From positions 1-17,684 of the forward strand of contig JAITMU010000209.1 of NCBI GenBank assembly GCA_031277195.1: 17,684 nucleotides of DNA, written 5' to 3'. Numbering within the stretch: the first letter of the stretch is position 1; the number at the start of each line of letters is the position of its first letter. Below are positions 1 to 8,584 of this stretch, one piece after another. Below the pieces are notes generated by a model, which was not told the DNA's origin, ran no database searches, and saw nothing but the letters and a program-made list of their open reading frames with translations. Both the position numbers and the translations under genes were made by a program. The stretch is from Gallionellaceae bacterium (GTDB taxonomy: Bacteria > Pseudomonadota > Gammaproteobacteria > Burkholderiales > Gallionellaceae).

Positions 1-29
1 TTCAATCCGCCGAATGTATATTTGTACAT
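1..29 (-). CDS. Start of a probable small antitoxin, cut by the window edge
   Basis: Only nine whole codons are inside the window, reading MYKYTFGGL from an ATG at 29. A GAGG ribosome-binding site lies six bases before the ATG. The gene begins 8 bp after the (frameshift-corrected) end of the DUF4258 gene, so the two look like one operon. From memory of such pairs, DUF4258 proteins are often followed by a short helix-turn-helix-associated antitoxin whose N-terminus begins like this (an M-aromatic-x-Y-x-x-x-GL pattern). That family assignment is inference from very few residues; the start codon and ribosome-binding site are seen directly. Confidence 0.45.
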
Positions 30-83
30 GGTCACCCTCACAAATCAATGACTGTAATCACAAGCATGCCGCATTGCGGATAT

Positions 84-341
84 TCAGGAAACGCATACAG
101 CCCAATTCTCGCCGCATACGCACCGCTCCATTCGACACACCAGCGCATCCGCATTCATCGCGTCAGGCTCCGGCTCCAAATGCAGCCGTCCGGATTGCAG
201 AACTTCGTAAACTATCGCCGGCGTCGCCTTGCGTTCGCGCATACGCTGGCTCGCATGGCGCGTGAAAGCAACATTGACGGTATCCAGCGCGCAATGCTTG
301 ATATGGCGCTCTAGCTGTATCTTGCTTGGTTTTGCAGCCAT
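84..341 (-). CDS. DUF4258 toxin-like protein, C-terminus lost to a frameshift
   Basis: The 85-residue protein has the start of a DUF4258 domain, a small fold often paired with antitoxins: FTRHASQRMRERK near residues 26-38, then a helix, then CRMERCVCGENWAVCV near residues 69-84. The family normally continues with a last strand ending in something like VITV. Here a TGA at 84-86 intervenes, but the +1 frame reads EYPQCGMLVITVIDL and stops at 38-40, which is just that missing strand. The gene therefore carries a one-base frameshift, or uses recoding, or the base call is wrong. A palindrome at 349-363 lies just upstream of the ATG and a probable antitoxin follows. The toxin role comes from the family and is not shown here; without the last strand the product may be inactive. 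Confidence 0.7.
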   Translation of the reverse strand: MAAKPSKIQLERHIKHCALDTVNVAFTRHASQRMRERKATPAIVYEVLQSGRLHLEPEPDAMNADALVCRMERCVCGENWAVCVS

Positions 342-348
342 AAAGATG

Positions 349-363
349 CTATCAAAATGATAG
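349..363. promoter_or_regulatory. Palindromic probable operator before the DUF4258 gene
   Basis: CTATCAAAATGATAG is a perfect 15-bp palindrome (6-bp arms around AAA). It ends 7 bp upstream of the DUF4258 start codon. Toxin-antitoxin operons are usually repressed by their own antitoxin binding such a site, so autoregulation is the likely role. One arm also contains a TATCAT string on the minus strand that could serve as a -10 element, but no convincing -35 sits at the right distance. The rest of the 342-477 gap shows only a weak ATGGC/GCCAT hairpin near 457-471 without a T-run. Confidence 0.45.
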
Positions 364-477
364 GTTCGCGCAGTTTACGATAATATGGGTTTTGCGTGCA
401 AGAAAACGCAGCGATTCAGCGAACATGCGCCAATGAGAATGGACTTATGGCTATTCGCCATGAAATCCGTAAACGGC

Positions 478-3400
478 TCACCCCTCGACAACCGCCGTTG
501 TCATCGCGGTGCCAACAGCTTTTGCAAAAGGCAGAATGCCTTGCTGAAAAACCTGGCTTGATGCGGGATCAACCATCGCCAGAAAGACGGCTGGATCGAT
601 CGGCTCGATGAAACGGCCAAGATCGCCTGACAACCAATGCGGCCCCCAAGTGCGGTATTCAGCCTGCAACGACTTGAGTGCCGGATATTGCGCCAACGCT
701 TCATGCGCCCGCGCCTCGGTCATCGCCTCAGGCTGCCAGGTCTCACCCTGCCGACGGCAACGCACCAATCCGACATGCAGATTAAAGGTCGCCAGATTCA
801 CATACAGCAAGTGAACCGGATCGCCGAAATCAAAGAAAAGACCGAACACCTGCTTGGATGAAATTTTTGGATTCTTATCGACGTTGTTGTACCACCGCCT
901 GCAAAAATCGGGGGTGGCCACGTAGCGCGTCCACGCGGTTTCAGCTATCGCTTTGCTGACATCGCGCATGCCTGCCGTATCCACCAGCAGATGGCTAATT
1001 GCCGCAAGGAACTGTTCAAGCAGATGCCCCCGATAGGCGGCGTAATTCGGATATTTCGCCACCGCCGATTGATAGTACGGGTAGGGTGTGCCGTGTGAAG
1101 CGCTGGCGATGGAGGTACCCGTGCCACGCTGCACGGCCTCATACACTTTCAACAGACGGTAGTCCGCCGCGCGCGGATGATCGCCGATCACCACAGCGGG
1201 CGGAGCCACTCCATGCACGAGTATCTGGCGAATCCGGTCAGCGACACGGCCAAGATACAAATAAGCGCTGCCGATGATGAACAGCAAATCGCCGGGCTGA
1301 ACGTCAGCAACCAGCGAGGCCGTCAATTCGTCGAGATCGTTGCTGGTCAAAACAGGAGGATGATCCAGGCGTTCGTGTACATATTCGATGTAATTGCCGG
1401 TGGTGTAGAGTCGGTCAATCGGACTATGGTTGATGAGTTCGGCAAGCTGATGGTGCGCTTCCTTCGTCCAGTCGCTGTCGCGCAACACGGAAATACCGCC
1501 GACCAGCGCGATCACGCGCCCTTTCCCCGGCTTGAAGTTGGGAAGATCGCCAAACGCCGAGCGCATGCCGGAAATGCCGCCGCGCCGACTCTGATCGTAA
1601 AAAAGAATTTCGCCGTCTTGCTTGGGCAAACGCACAAGCGCCCCCATCGTCTCGAAGGGCTGAATGCTGGCGTAATCCGCAGCAGCGCGACGAACATCGA
1701 AACCACTCCGCTTCACCGTCAACAGCACGCCCACACTGGCAAGCGGCGCGTGTTGCTGAACCAGCGGCAGAAAATAACTCAGGGTTTCGTCGTCAATGCG
1801 CGCCTCGATCTGCCAGCCCAAACGCTCCACATCAAAAGTCTGCGAGAGTAATTGCGCAGCATCTCCGGCTTGGGTTCCATAGCCAATAATGCGCGCATTC
1901 GGCTTGCGCGCAAGAATGGCTTCACGCAACCCATCAGCATAGGGATTCGCGGTGTTGATGATGCACAATCCATCCTCGCGCAAACCGACGACCACCGAAG
2001 ATTTTGCATGCAGCAAGCTCTCCATCGTCTTGTGCATATCCATGTGGTTGGGGCCGATGTTGGTGAACAAACAGAGATCCGGGCTGACCATGAGCGCGCG
2101 ATCCACACGCAAAGCCTCGTCCCCTCCAACTGACACTTCGCTGATCTCCACACGATCATCCACATGCAGCCCAGCCAGCGAACGCAAAACAGGCACTTCG
2201 GTATTGGCGCTGTTGCGCACGCCGTGGGCGCGCGTCTGAAAATTGAGCAGATGATGCAACTGCACTTTTGCGCCCGTCTTGCCTTCCGTTCCCGTAATCA
2301 GAATCGTAAGCGGCGCCAACCCCTTGCGAACACCTATCGCCACGGCCTTGAACGCTTCATAGCCATCCTTGACCACACACACAGGCACCGGCCAGTCCGC
2401 AGCATAGGCGGGATGATCGACCACCAGCGCGCGCGCGCCCTTGTCGATGACTTTCTGCAATTCCTGGCGCACGTCCTTGCCTTCTTTTTCCCATTGGGCG
2501 ATTTCCAGCGCGAAGTAGAGGTTGCCGCTGCGGAACGTGTTGTAAGTGCCCACGCTTCTGAAACGCAAGGTATCCGGGCAGCTTGTCTGCCAATGGCCGC
2601 CGGTATATTTGATCAGTCTTTCGGGCGTGAGAAAAAGTTCATCGCGAGTTGCGGCGGTTTCGTTTGACATGCCTTCTCCATACGCCTGAATGCGCGCGAC
2701 GAATTCGCGCGACATGTCGGCAAATTTGCGCTGATCCTCCGCACTGGAATCATCAATGGAATAGCCGTAAACACTGGCCTTCGGGTCATGCAGCAGCATT
2801 TCAAAAAGCGCCATGCCCTTGTGAATCTCCCCTATCCATTGATCCAGCGAATACTCGCCATCGAGATTGGGATTCTCCAACAGCGTCGGCGTGAAATCGT
2901 AGTTCAGCAAAAGCTGCGTCAGCAGCACGCACGCGAAAGTGCGGCAATTACCGTCGGGAAAGGGGTGCAGCAACTCCAACTCGCGAACCACCAGCGCGAT
3001 GGCGCGAAGTTGCGCATCGGGGTTGGCAGCTTGTGCCATGCTGGCGTTAAAACGATCAACAATGTCCTGGACGCGATGCGCGAATTGCATCTGGATGCGC
3101 TGCTTGATTTCGTAAAACTGAACGATTCCGCGCTTCTTCTCCAGTGCAGCCTGTTCCTCTGCATCCAGAATGGGATACCAGTTGCGGTAATTCAGCTTGC
3201 CTAACGTGTGGATGGCCTGCATGACAGCTTCCGCATCGAGTTCCTCGGCAGGCAGGCTCCACGCTTTATTGTTGAAAACAGGCGTACCGTCGCCCCGGCG
3301 CATGTCGAGAATCTCGCGTATGTTTTCCAGCGTCGTGGTTTTCGGAAAGAACGGCATGCCCGAATTCAGAAAACGCAAGTCGCCCGGCGAACTCTTGGGA

Positions 3401-3645
3401 TTCTTCGTCCGCACGCCGAACATGCAGACCTTGTGCAACTCCATCAGATACGTCGAGTGCAGACCGCCGGTCAGATCGAAGTGATCCATCATGTAGGTAA
3501 ATCCATCGAGCAAGGCCTGCACAGAACCTTGCTCGCCGGCTTCATAGCCAACCCAGCCCTTGTACTTGCGATGAAAGCGCCCGTCAACGAACAGGCGAAA
3601 GAGTTGAGCCGGATCAAACTGCTGCAATAAATGAACGGTGGACAT
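478..3645 (-). CDS. Fic domain - Mur ligase fusion protein with unknown C-terminal domain (1055 aa)
   Basis: Three parts are visible. Residues about 1-290 are a Fic-like domain whose core motif is HPFPDGNCR at 227-235; the usual GN-G/K-RxxR becomes GNCRTFA, so the last arginine is missing. Residues about 360-805 form a whole Mur-ligase module: a MurE/MurF-like N-terminal lobe (KVIDKGARALVV near 398), the P-loop TGTEGKTG at 451-458, TNIGPNHMDMH at 528-538 with the lysine of LLHAK at 548 in the place of the carbamylated lysine of MurD, and the C-terminal Rossmann lobe with ALVGGISVL near 713. Residues about 810-1055 match nothing I know. Mur ligases form amide bonds using ATP; Fic proteins transfer AMP, phosphocholine or similar groups. 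The ATG at 3645 was chosen over a TTG at 3756 that would overlap the upstream gene. It ends the gene run. Substrate unknown. Confidence 0.85.
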   Translation of the reverse strand: MSTVHLLQQFDPAQLFRLFVDGRFHRKYKGWVGYEAGEQGSVQALLDGFTYMMDHFDLTGGLHSTYLMELHKVCMFGVRTKNPKSSPGDLRFLNSGMPFFPKTTTLENIREILDMRRGDGTPVFNNKAWSLPAEELDAEAVMQAIHTLGKLNYRNWYPILDAEEQAALEKKRGIVQFYEIKQRIQMQFAHRVQDIVDRFNASMAQAANPDAQLRAIALVVRELELLHPFPDGNCRTFACVLLTQLLLNYDFTPTLLENPNLDGEYSLDQWIGEIHKGMALFEMLLHDPKASVYGYSIDDSSAEDQRKFADMSREFVARIQAYGEGMSNETAATRDELFLTPERLIKYTGGHWQTSCPDTLRFRSVGTYNTFRSGNLYFALEIAQWEKEGKDVRQELQKVIDKGARALVVDHPAYAADWPVPVCVVKDGYEAFKAVAIGVRKGLAPLTILITGTEGKTGAKVQLHHLLNFQTRAHGVRNSANTEVPVLRSLAGLHVDDRVEISEVSVGGDEALRVDRALMVSPDLCLFTNIGPNHMDMHKTMESLLHAKSSVVVGLREDGLCIINTANPYADGLREAILARKPNARIIGYGTQAGDAAQLLSQTFDVERLGWQIEARIDDETLSYFLPLVQQHAPLASVGVLLTVKRSGFDVRRAAADYASIQPFETMGALVRLPKQDGEILFYDQSRRGGISGMRSAFGDLPNFKPGKGRVIALVGGISVLRDSDWTKEAHHQLAELINHSPIDRLYTTGNYIEYVHERLDHPPVLTSNDLDELTASLVADVQPGDLLFIIGSAYLYLGRVADRIRQILVHGVAPPAVVIGDHPRAADYRLLKVYEAVQRGTGTSIASASHGTPYPYYQSAVAKYPNYAAYRGHLLEQFLAAISHLLVDTAGMRDVSKAIAETAWTRYVATPDFCRRWYNNVDKNPKISSKQVFGLFFDFGDPVHLLYVNLATFNLHVGLVRCRRQGETWQPEAMTEARAHEALAQYPALKSLQAEYRTWGPHWLSGDLGRFIEPIDPAVFLAMVDPASSQVFQQGILPFAKAVGTAMTTAVVEG

Positions 3646-3706
3646 ATCTGTTTCTCTGAGGCCTGGGACGCACTGCCAAACCGATTGAAAATCACACAGC
3701 CCTGAA

Positions 3707-5488
3707 TTATACGCCCTCCGCGCTGCCGGAATCCTCCTCCAGATTGCCGCAGGCAATCAACTGCGCTTCAAGATCGCCAAGCATGGCAAAGACTGCCGTG
3801 TAATTTTTACCGGCGATCAATTTTCTGAACCCCTCAAGCCGCGCAACCAGCGTCGCCTCATCCACAGTGACACCCCGCAACACAGGGCGAATACTCGCCG
3901 CCTCCGTCAACATCTGCTGTTGCTGCTCTCTGGTTTGCGAGCGGAAAGGCCAGTCGATGCCGAAGGGCTCAAGCCGCCAGCGCGTCCAGTTGCCGATGAT
4001 GATTGCGCCTTCCCGATCTTGCGCCAATTGCCGTTGCGACAATGCGCCGAGCGTCACCTGCTCCGGCTGGCGATCCACCCAGCGCAACACAACCGGCCAA
4101 TTTTCCTGCAAACGCTCGCATATTCCCTGCGCCTGCGGAGTGGATGCCAGTTGACGCAGAAACGCCCAATCCATCTGCGACAGATGTTGTCCCAGCCGGA
4201 TGTTCGTCCGGTTATAGCGGTCAGCCAGGTCTGCGGGCACTTCGCAACAGAGCAAGCTCCGTCGCAAGCCCAGCAGCAACGGCTGCTTGATCGCCGCCTG
4301 AGGGTTAAGCCAGTGATGCCCTTTTGACCATTCGTAAACCAGAACGAGATGGTCATGCACCTGATTTTCTCCGAGGAGTTTGGGCGCAGGCCAGTCAGGA
4401 GCCGCATGACGCAGCAAGTTGCATTCATGCCGTCCGATCTCGCGGATGTCCTTATGGAACACTTTAATCAGCAGCGCGCGATCTTGTTCTGGCTGCGGTG
4501 CGTCCATCACGAGATGAAGCATCTTGCCCTGATGCGCCCACCGCGTCGCATCCTCGCGCATCTGAAAATTTTCCCCATCGTGAGCCGCCAACAACGCTGG
4601 CAGCCAGGTGTCGCGCACGTCGCGCCGCGCAAGTCCGGCAAAGTCATCATCCTGCGGTTGGGCGGGCGACAAGGGCGTATCCGCGACGAAAAGCGCCTCG
4701 ACCCGCGCTGCTCGCGGAAGCAGGAACGCCATGTTTCCCTGTAGCGCAACGAGACAAGCAAGTATCTGGCGACTCAGCAACAGGCTGGCAAAAACACCCC
4801 AGTAATGCGGCAAGCCGCCGTGCCAGGCGCGGTAAATGACATACGCAACCAGCAAGATAAAACCCGTTCCCCACCATGCCTTGCCTCGAATTTCCGCAGA
4901 AACGATCGCGTTCCATCTTTTCTCAGGCCGCAACATCACAACCGCCAAACCTGCGACAACGGCATAGGCAACCAGCACCCAAAGCAATTCCAGAAAGAGG
5001 AACGCCACTGCGGCGGCGGCCAGCAGCAACCATCCGAGCATGGAATACAGCTTCAGCAAGCGTACAAGAAAAGGCGCTGCCTGATTACGCACCTCATCCG
5101 ACAAACCGGTCTTGTCGTGCAATTCCAGAATCCGGCTCGCCGCCTGCCGTCCGCGTCTGGCGTTGACGGCTTCTGCAAACAAATGCAACGCAAAACAGAA
5201 AACAACCAGCGCCATGAGCGCCAGCACGGCAGTCGTAGGGCCATAGCCCTCGAAAAGCCAGGCGACACGGGGCGGCACCTGATTGAGCATCAGCCCCGCG
5301 AGAATGCTCCAGGGCAACAACAACGCCAAAAGCAACGCGATTTGGGACAAGATAAAAAATACGATGTACAGAAACAGCGTGCCCGGAATCAACCGGATCA
5401 GCACACGCCACAGACGCGCGACCCAGCGGACGGCATGAAGCAACCCGTGCGGCTGCGCCGAACCGGAACGAAGCGCGGCTTGGGTCAT
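3707..5488 (-). CDS. Polytopic membrane protein with cytoplasmic kinase-like domain (593 aa)
   Basis: The N-terminal half is strongly hydrophobic, with probable membrane helices near residues 35-70, 84-106, 150-185 (two), 206-222 and 228-250. The soluble remainder (about 290-570) recalls a protein-kinase/aminoglycoside-phosphotransferase-like fold: LLIKVFHKD with lysine 342, a glutamate at 355 in the following helix, a hinge-like LVLVYEW near 381-387 and a GIDWPF stretch at 510-515 like the IDW of choline-kinase-type enzymes. The expected HxDxxxxN catalytic loop is not recognisable (LGALSQRQLAQDREG near 480-494), so it may be a pseudokinase or a different fold. It starts 15 bp after phoD and ends 61 bp before the Fic-Mur gene, so it is probably co-transcribed. 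If the kinase reading holds, phosphorylation of a small amino alcohol or sensing is possible; both are inference. Confidence 0.75.
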   Translation of the reverse strand: MTQAALRSGSAQPHGLLHAVRWVARLWRVLIRLIPGTLFLYIVFFILSQIALLLALLLPWSILAGLMLNQVPPRVAWLFEGYGPTTAVLALMALVVFCFALHLFAEAVNARRGRQAASRILELHDKTGLSDEVRNQAAPFLVRLLKLYSMLGWLLLAAAAVAFLFLELLWVLVAYAVVAGLAVVMLRPEKRWNAIVSAEIRGKAWWGTGFILLVAYVIYRAWHGGLPHYWGVFASLLLSRQILACLVALQGNMAFLLPRAARVEALFVADTPLSPAQPQDDDFAGLARRDVRDTWLPALLAAHDGENFQMREDATRWAHQGKMLHLVMDAPQPEQDRALLIKVFHKDIREIGRHECNLLRHAAPDWPAPKLLGENQVHDHLVLVYEWSKGHHWLNPQAAIKQPLLLGLRRSLLCCEVPADLADRYNRTNIRLGQHLSQMDWAFLRQLASTPQAQGICERLQENWPVVLRWVDRQPEQVTLGALSQRQLAQDREGAIIIGNWTRWRLEPFGIDWPFRSQTREQQQQMLTEAASIRPVLRGVTVDEATLVARLEGFRKLIAGKNYTAVFAMLGDLEAQLIACGNLEEDSGSAEGV

Positions 5489-5503
5489 GGCGAAATCCGG
5501 CGA

Positions 5504-7063
5504 TCAGGCATCCTGCACCCCCGGCCGGCCTGCTTCCACAACAAAATCCGCCTGCGTGGAAAAAACCGAATCTTGCCGCACCGGATGCGACGTCGCGCGA
5601 AGTTCACACTGCATGCGCTCGGGAGTCAATTCGACATACGCATACCCGCGCTCGTCACCGCGTGCGTGTTTCACGTCGGGATTATCGCGGCGCAGGCGCT
5701 CCATCGACGCCCGACTCGATCCGCTCGACGAGATCGAAGTGCAGACAAATTCGCTGGCAATAACGGGCGAGTCCGGGTCGTTTGGTCGCACTCGAAGGTT
5801 TGCCGCCACATGCCGGTGCACGTCGCCGCCAAGCACCACGAGATCACCCACTCCCGCGTTGGCCACGCCCTGCAAAAAACGACGGCGCGCTTCAGGATAG
5901 CCATCCCAACCGTCCGTCCAGACCTTGCGACCTTCGGGCGTCTCAATGCCGGTCGCGCTCATCTGCGTGGATTGGCCGATGAGCTTCCATCGCCGCGTCG
6001 AGCCCGCAAGCCCCTGATCAATCCAGCGTTCCTGATCTGCGCCCAGCATTGTGCGCGCCGGATCGCTCAGTTCAGCGCACGCCGTCTCCCGCAACGAGCG
6101 ATTGCTGTCGCGCTTTGCCCCGGGACAAGCATGATGGCTGCGGTACTGTCGGCAATCCAGCGTCCACAGTTCCGCCAAACGCCCCCAGACATAACGATCA
6201 TGGATGCGCATGGATGCACCCTGCGGTGGCAGCGCAAGCGGCATGTGTTCAAAATAAGCCTGATAAGCCGCCGCGCGGCGGCGCAGAAAAACCGCAGGAT
6301 CGGTGTAAGCGGGGTCGCGATCATTCGCGTAATCGTTGACGACTTCGTGGTCGTCCCAGGTCACGATCCACGGATGCGCGGCATGTGCCGCCTGCAAGTC
6401 TGCGTCGCTCTTGTAAAGCGCGTGACGAACGCGGTATTCATCCAGTGTGTGAGGAGGCCGCGCGCCGTGCCTGCGCACCAACGGCGCAGAAGCGCCGCCT
6501 TCGTAGATGTAATCGCCGACAAACAGCACAAAATCCAGATCGCGCCCTGCGATTTCCCGATGTGCGGTGTAGTAGCCCTGCTCGTAATGCTGACACGACA
6601 CCAGCGCGAAGCGCATGCGCTGCACGGCGGCGTCCTCGGCGGGCGCAGTGCGCGTGTGGCCGACTGCGCTCACCGCATCGCCACAGGTGAAGCGATACCA
6701 GTAATCGCGCTGCGGCTGCAAACCTCGCGCGATCACATGCACGCTATGCGCACGCGACGCATCTGTCACGGTCTCGCCGCGCATGACGGGTCGGCGCAAC
6801 TCCGCATCGGCAAAAATCTCATGCTTCACCGGGAGCGCCGAACCGCTGATCGCAGCATCGGCCAGCGAGGGCACCAGCCGCGTCCACAGCACCACGCTGT
6901 CCGGCCGCGGCTGACCACTCGCCACGCCGAGCGCAAATGGATTCGACATCCAGCGCGGCGCACTCTGCGGTCGCGCCCATAACGGCGCAGCCATGCCTGC
7001 GAGCGCCAACCCGATTGCGACACGGTGAAATTCCCTGCGACTACCACTAAATTTTTCGCTCAT
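5504..7063 (-). CDS. phoD: PhoD-type alkaline phosphatase/phosphodiesterase, Tat-exported
   Basis: PhoD enzymes are metal-dependent phosphodiesterases outside the cytoplasmic membrane; Bacillus PhoD cleaves teichoic-acid-type polymers and alkyl phosphates. The 519-residue product starts with a Tat signal (SRREFHR about ten residues in, then a hydrophobic stretch ending in PLWA). A PhoD N-terminal sandwich domain (NPFALGVASGQPRPDSVVLW) and the metallophosphatase core follow: RFALVSCQHYEQGYY, FVGDYIYE, TWDDHEVVNDYA and VVLGGDVHRHVAA. The ATG at 7063 is preferred to a TTG at 7099 because it places the twin arginines correctly; it overlaps the end of the acetyltransferase gene by 17 bp. A role in trimming or recycling the cluster's phosphodiester product is possible but inferred. 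Confidence 0.9.
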   Translation of the reverse strand: MSEKFSGSRREFHRVAIGLALAGMAAPLWARPQSAPRWMSNPFALGVASGQPRPDSVVLWTRLVPSLADAAISGSALPVKHEIFADAELRRPVMRGETVTDASRAHSVHVIARGLQPQRDYWYRFTCGDAVSAVGHTRTAPAEDAAVQRMRFALVSCQHYEQGYYTAHREIAGRDLDFVLFVGDYIYEGGASAPLVRRHGARPPHTLDEYRVRHALYKSDADLQAAHAAHPWIVTWDDHEVVNDYANDRDPAYTDPAVFLRRRAAAYQAYFEHMPLALPPQGASMRIHDRYVWGRLAELWTLDCRQYRSHHACPGAKRDSNRSLRETACAELSDPARTMLGADQERWIDQGLAGSTRRWKLIGQSTQMSATGIETPEGRKVWTDGWDGYPEARRRFLQGVANAGVGDLVVLGGDVHRHVAANLRVRPNDPDSPVIASEFVCTSISSSGSSRASMERLRRDNPDVKHARGDERGYAYVELTPERMQCELRATSHPVRQDSVFSTQADFVVEAGRPGVQDA

Positions 7064-7835
7064 ATGTTGCCGTGCCAGCCAATTCGACGAACCGCTCAAT
7101 ATCTATATCTGCCGGATGCCATTGCGAGATAACGCCCGTTTCCACTTTTTCCTGCAAGGCATCCAGAAAATCTCCCGGTCGATCAAAAGGCATGTCAGCA
7201 AAATCGGTGAATTTGTAATTCCACCAGCCAGACTGCAAATATCTTTCACACAGCTCCGGTGAAAAGCGGTATCTCACCACTTTCGCTGGAACACCAGCGA
7301 CAATTGCACAAGGCGGCACATCTTTGGTAACCACCGAGCGCGCGGCTATCACCGCGCCGTCTCCAATCGTCACGCCTCTGGCAATAAGAACCTCCGCCCC
7401 TACCCATACATCATTGCCGATGGTGATACGTTCCTTCCTGCTTGGCGATGGTATGGCAGGAAACACAATCCCTGCATCCTCAGCCGCCAGCTTGTGCAGC
7501 GAAAAAGATCGGTCATACGTGAAGGCGCTCGATGAGATGCGTTCATAGGGATGGCGATACCCCATCACCTTCACACCATTGGCTATAGAGCAATACCTTC
7601 CCGCCTTTATCAAAGATGACAGCTCGCTATTCGTGTACGAAAAAACATCAAGGCTGGCCAAAATATTTCCAGCATTGAACGATGTGTAGGGTCTCAATTG
7701 AACCCCAGCGGGGATTTTTATGATGCCGCCATGAAACGATCTTTTTTGATTCGGATTATTACTGAAGAATATCCGGTTCTGCGAAAACGCCTGAATCAGC
7801 TCATCGCTAACCTGCAATTCAATCGATTTATTCAT
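7047..7835 (-). CDS. Vat/CatB-type hexapeptide-repeat acetyltransferase
   Basis: This 262-residue protein belongs to the xenobiotic-acetyltransferase (Vat/CatB) branch of left-handed beta-helix acyltransferases, which move acetyl from acetyl-CoA to a hydroxyl group. Visible signs are the AGRYCSIANGVKVMGYRHPYE segment with the likely catalytic histidine 95, repeated hexapeptides ITIGNDVWVGAEVLIARGVTIGDGAVIAA at 137-165, and the VVTKDVPPCAIVAGVPAKVVRYRF closing motif at about 168-191. It begins 32 bp after the cytidylyltransferase and its tail overlaps phoD. In this setting it more likely decorates a sugar or the cluster product than gives drug resistance. Its DNA looks more A/T-rich to the eye than phoD or uvrD (not counted), which may hint at a different origin. 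Confidence 0.88.
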   Translation of the reverse strand: MNKSIELQVSDELIQAFSQNRIFFSNNPNQKRSFHGGIIKIPAGVQLRPYTSFNAGNILASLDVFSYTNSELSSLIKAGRYCSIANGVKVMGYRHPYERISSSAFTYDRSFSLHKLAAEDAGIVFPAIPSPSRKERITIGNDVWVGAEVLIARGVTIGDGAVIAARSVVTKDVPPCAIVAGVPAKVVRYRFSPELCERYLQSGWWNYKFTDFADMPFDRPGDFLDALQEKVETGVISQWHPADIDIERFVELAGTATYERKI

Positions 7836-7867
7836 TTGTTCGCTGCCTGATCCGCATCTGTAACTCG

Positions 7868-8584
7868 TCAGCGCACCTTGGTCTGCTTCACAAACTGCTT
7901 GATGCGTTCGTAGTCTTCAACATAGTCCACCTCAGCCCAGAATCGCCCTGCTATGTCCTTGACATACACGTCCTTGCCTTCATCCACCGTCCGGTAGATG
8001 ACATCCTCCCACCAGCAGTTGTAGTCCTCGGCAGCCACGGCCTCAATGATCCGCTGCCGGAATCCCACCAGATAGTCGCGGTCAAGTTTTGCGATGCCCA
8101 CGTACTCGCCCGTCGTTTCCTCGTTGCCGAGTTGCTTGCCATACTTGAGCAAGCGCCCATCGCTCCATTGAAACCGGTAGTCCGCTTCCTCGATGCGAGT
8201 GCTGTCGCTGAGCATCAAGGGCGAACGGTCATCGCTCAATAATTGATCGAGTACGGAATCTTCCATGAACACATCACCGTTCATGATCAACAAGTCATCC
8301 CCTGCGATGAAATCCCGCGCAAACCATGCTGACGAAATCGAATTGGCAACACGGTAAAAAGGATTGAAATAGCGCGTGTACTGGAATCCTTCCAGAGCCT
8401 GAAGGATGAATTTTTCCTGATACCCCGTCACAACAGCGATATTCGTAATGCCCTTGCGATTGAGGAGTTCCATCGTCCCTTTGATCAGCGGCTTGCCATC
8501 GACTTCGACGCAACATTTGGGCTGGTTTTGAAGATGCCGACTGATGCGGCTACCCACGCCGGCAGCCATGATGAGTACTTTCAT
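7868..8584 (-). CDS. LicC/PntC-like CTP:phospho-amine cytidylyltransferase
   Basis: The 238-residue protein is a nucleotidyltransferase of the LicC type, which joins CMP to phosphocholine; relatives (PntC) activate 2-aminoethylphosphonate. Evidence: the nucleotide loop MAAGVGSR at 6-13, the QPKCCVEVDGKPL segment with lysine 23, NPFYRVANSISSAWFA at 74-89, the metal-binding NGDVF with aspartate 104, TGEYVGIAKL at 158-167, NCWWEDVIY at 189-197, and WAEVDYVEDY near the end with aspartates 220 and 224. The ATG overlaps the aminotransferase stop by four bases (ATGA), strong evidence of translational coupling. That pairing matches PntC plus aminotransferase in phosphonate biosynthesis. Which amine is activated, and whether CTP is the true donor, cannot be read from sequence. 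Confidence 0.85.
   Translation of the reverse strand: MKVLIMAAGVGSRISRHLQNQPKCCVEVDGKPLIKGTMELLNRKGITNIAVVTGYQEKFILQALEGFQYTRYFNPFYRVANSISSAWFARDFIAGDDLLIMNGDVFMEDSVLDQLLSDDRSPLMLSDSTRIEEADYRFQWSDGRLLKYGKQLGNEETTGEYVGIAKLDRDYLVGFRQRIIEAVAAEDYNCWWEDVIYRTVDEGKDVYVKDIAGRFWAEVDYVEDYERIKQFVKQTKVR

Noticed and set aside
457..471. Hairpin ATGGC-TATTC-GCCAT as the terminator of the gene run
   Set aside because: Only five pairs and no following T-run; too weak to call.
1177..1851. 224-codon plus-strand open frame
   Set aside because: Opposite the Mur-ligase part of the Fic-Mur gene, whose motifs are unmistakable.
3646..3756. Longer N-terminus for the Fic-Mur protein
   Set aside because: It would need a TTG start inside the upstream membrane-protein gene and adds residues that do not look like protein; the ATG at 3645 is better.
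4805..6982. 725-codon open frame on the plus strand
   Set aside because: It is antisense to phoD and the membrane protein gene, both with clear family motifs. Its composition (Arg, Gln, His-rich) is typical of a shadow frame in GC-rich DNA.
7064..7099. Longer N-terminus for PhoD
   Set aside because: It starts at TTG and would push the twin-arginine motif too far from the N-terminus.
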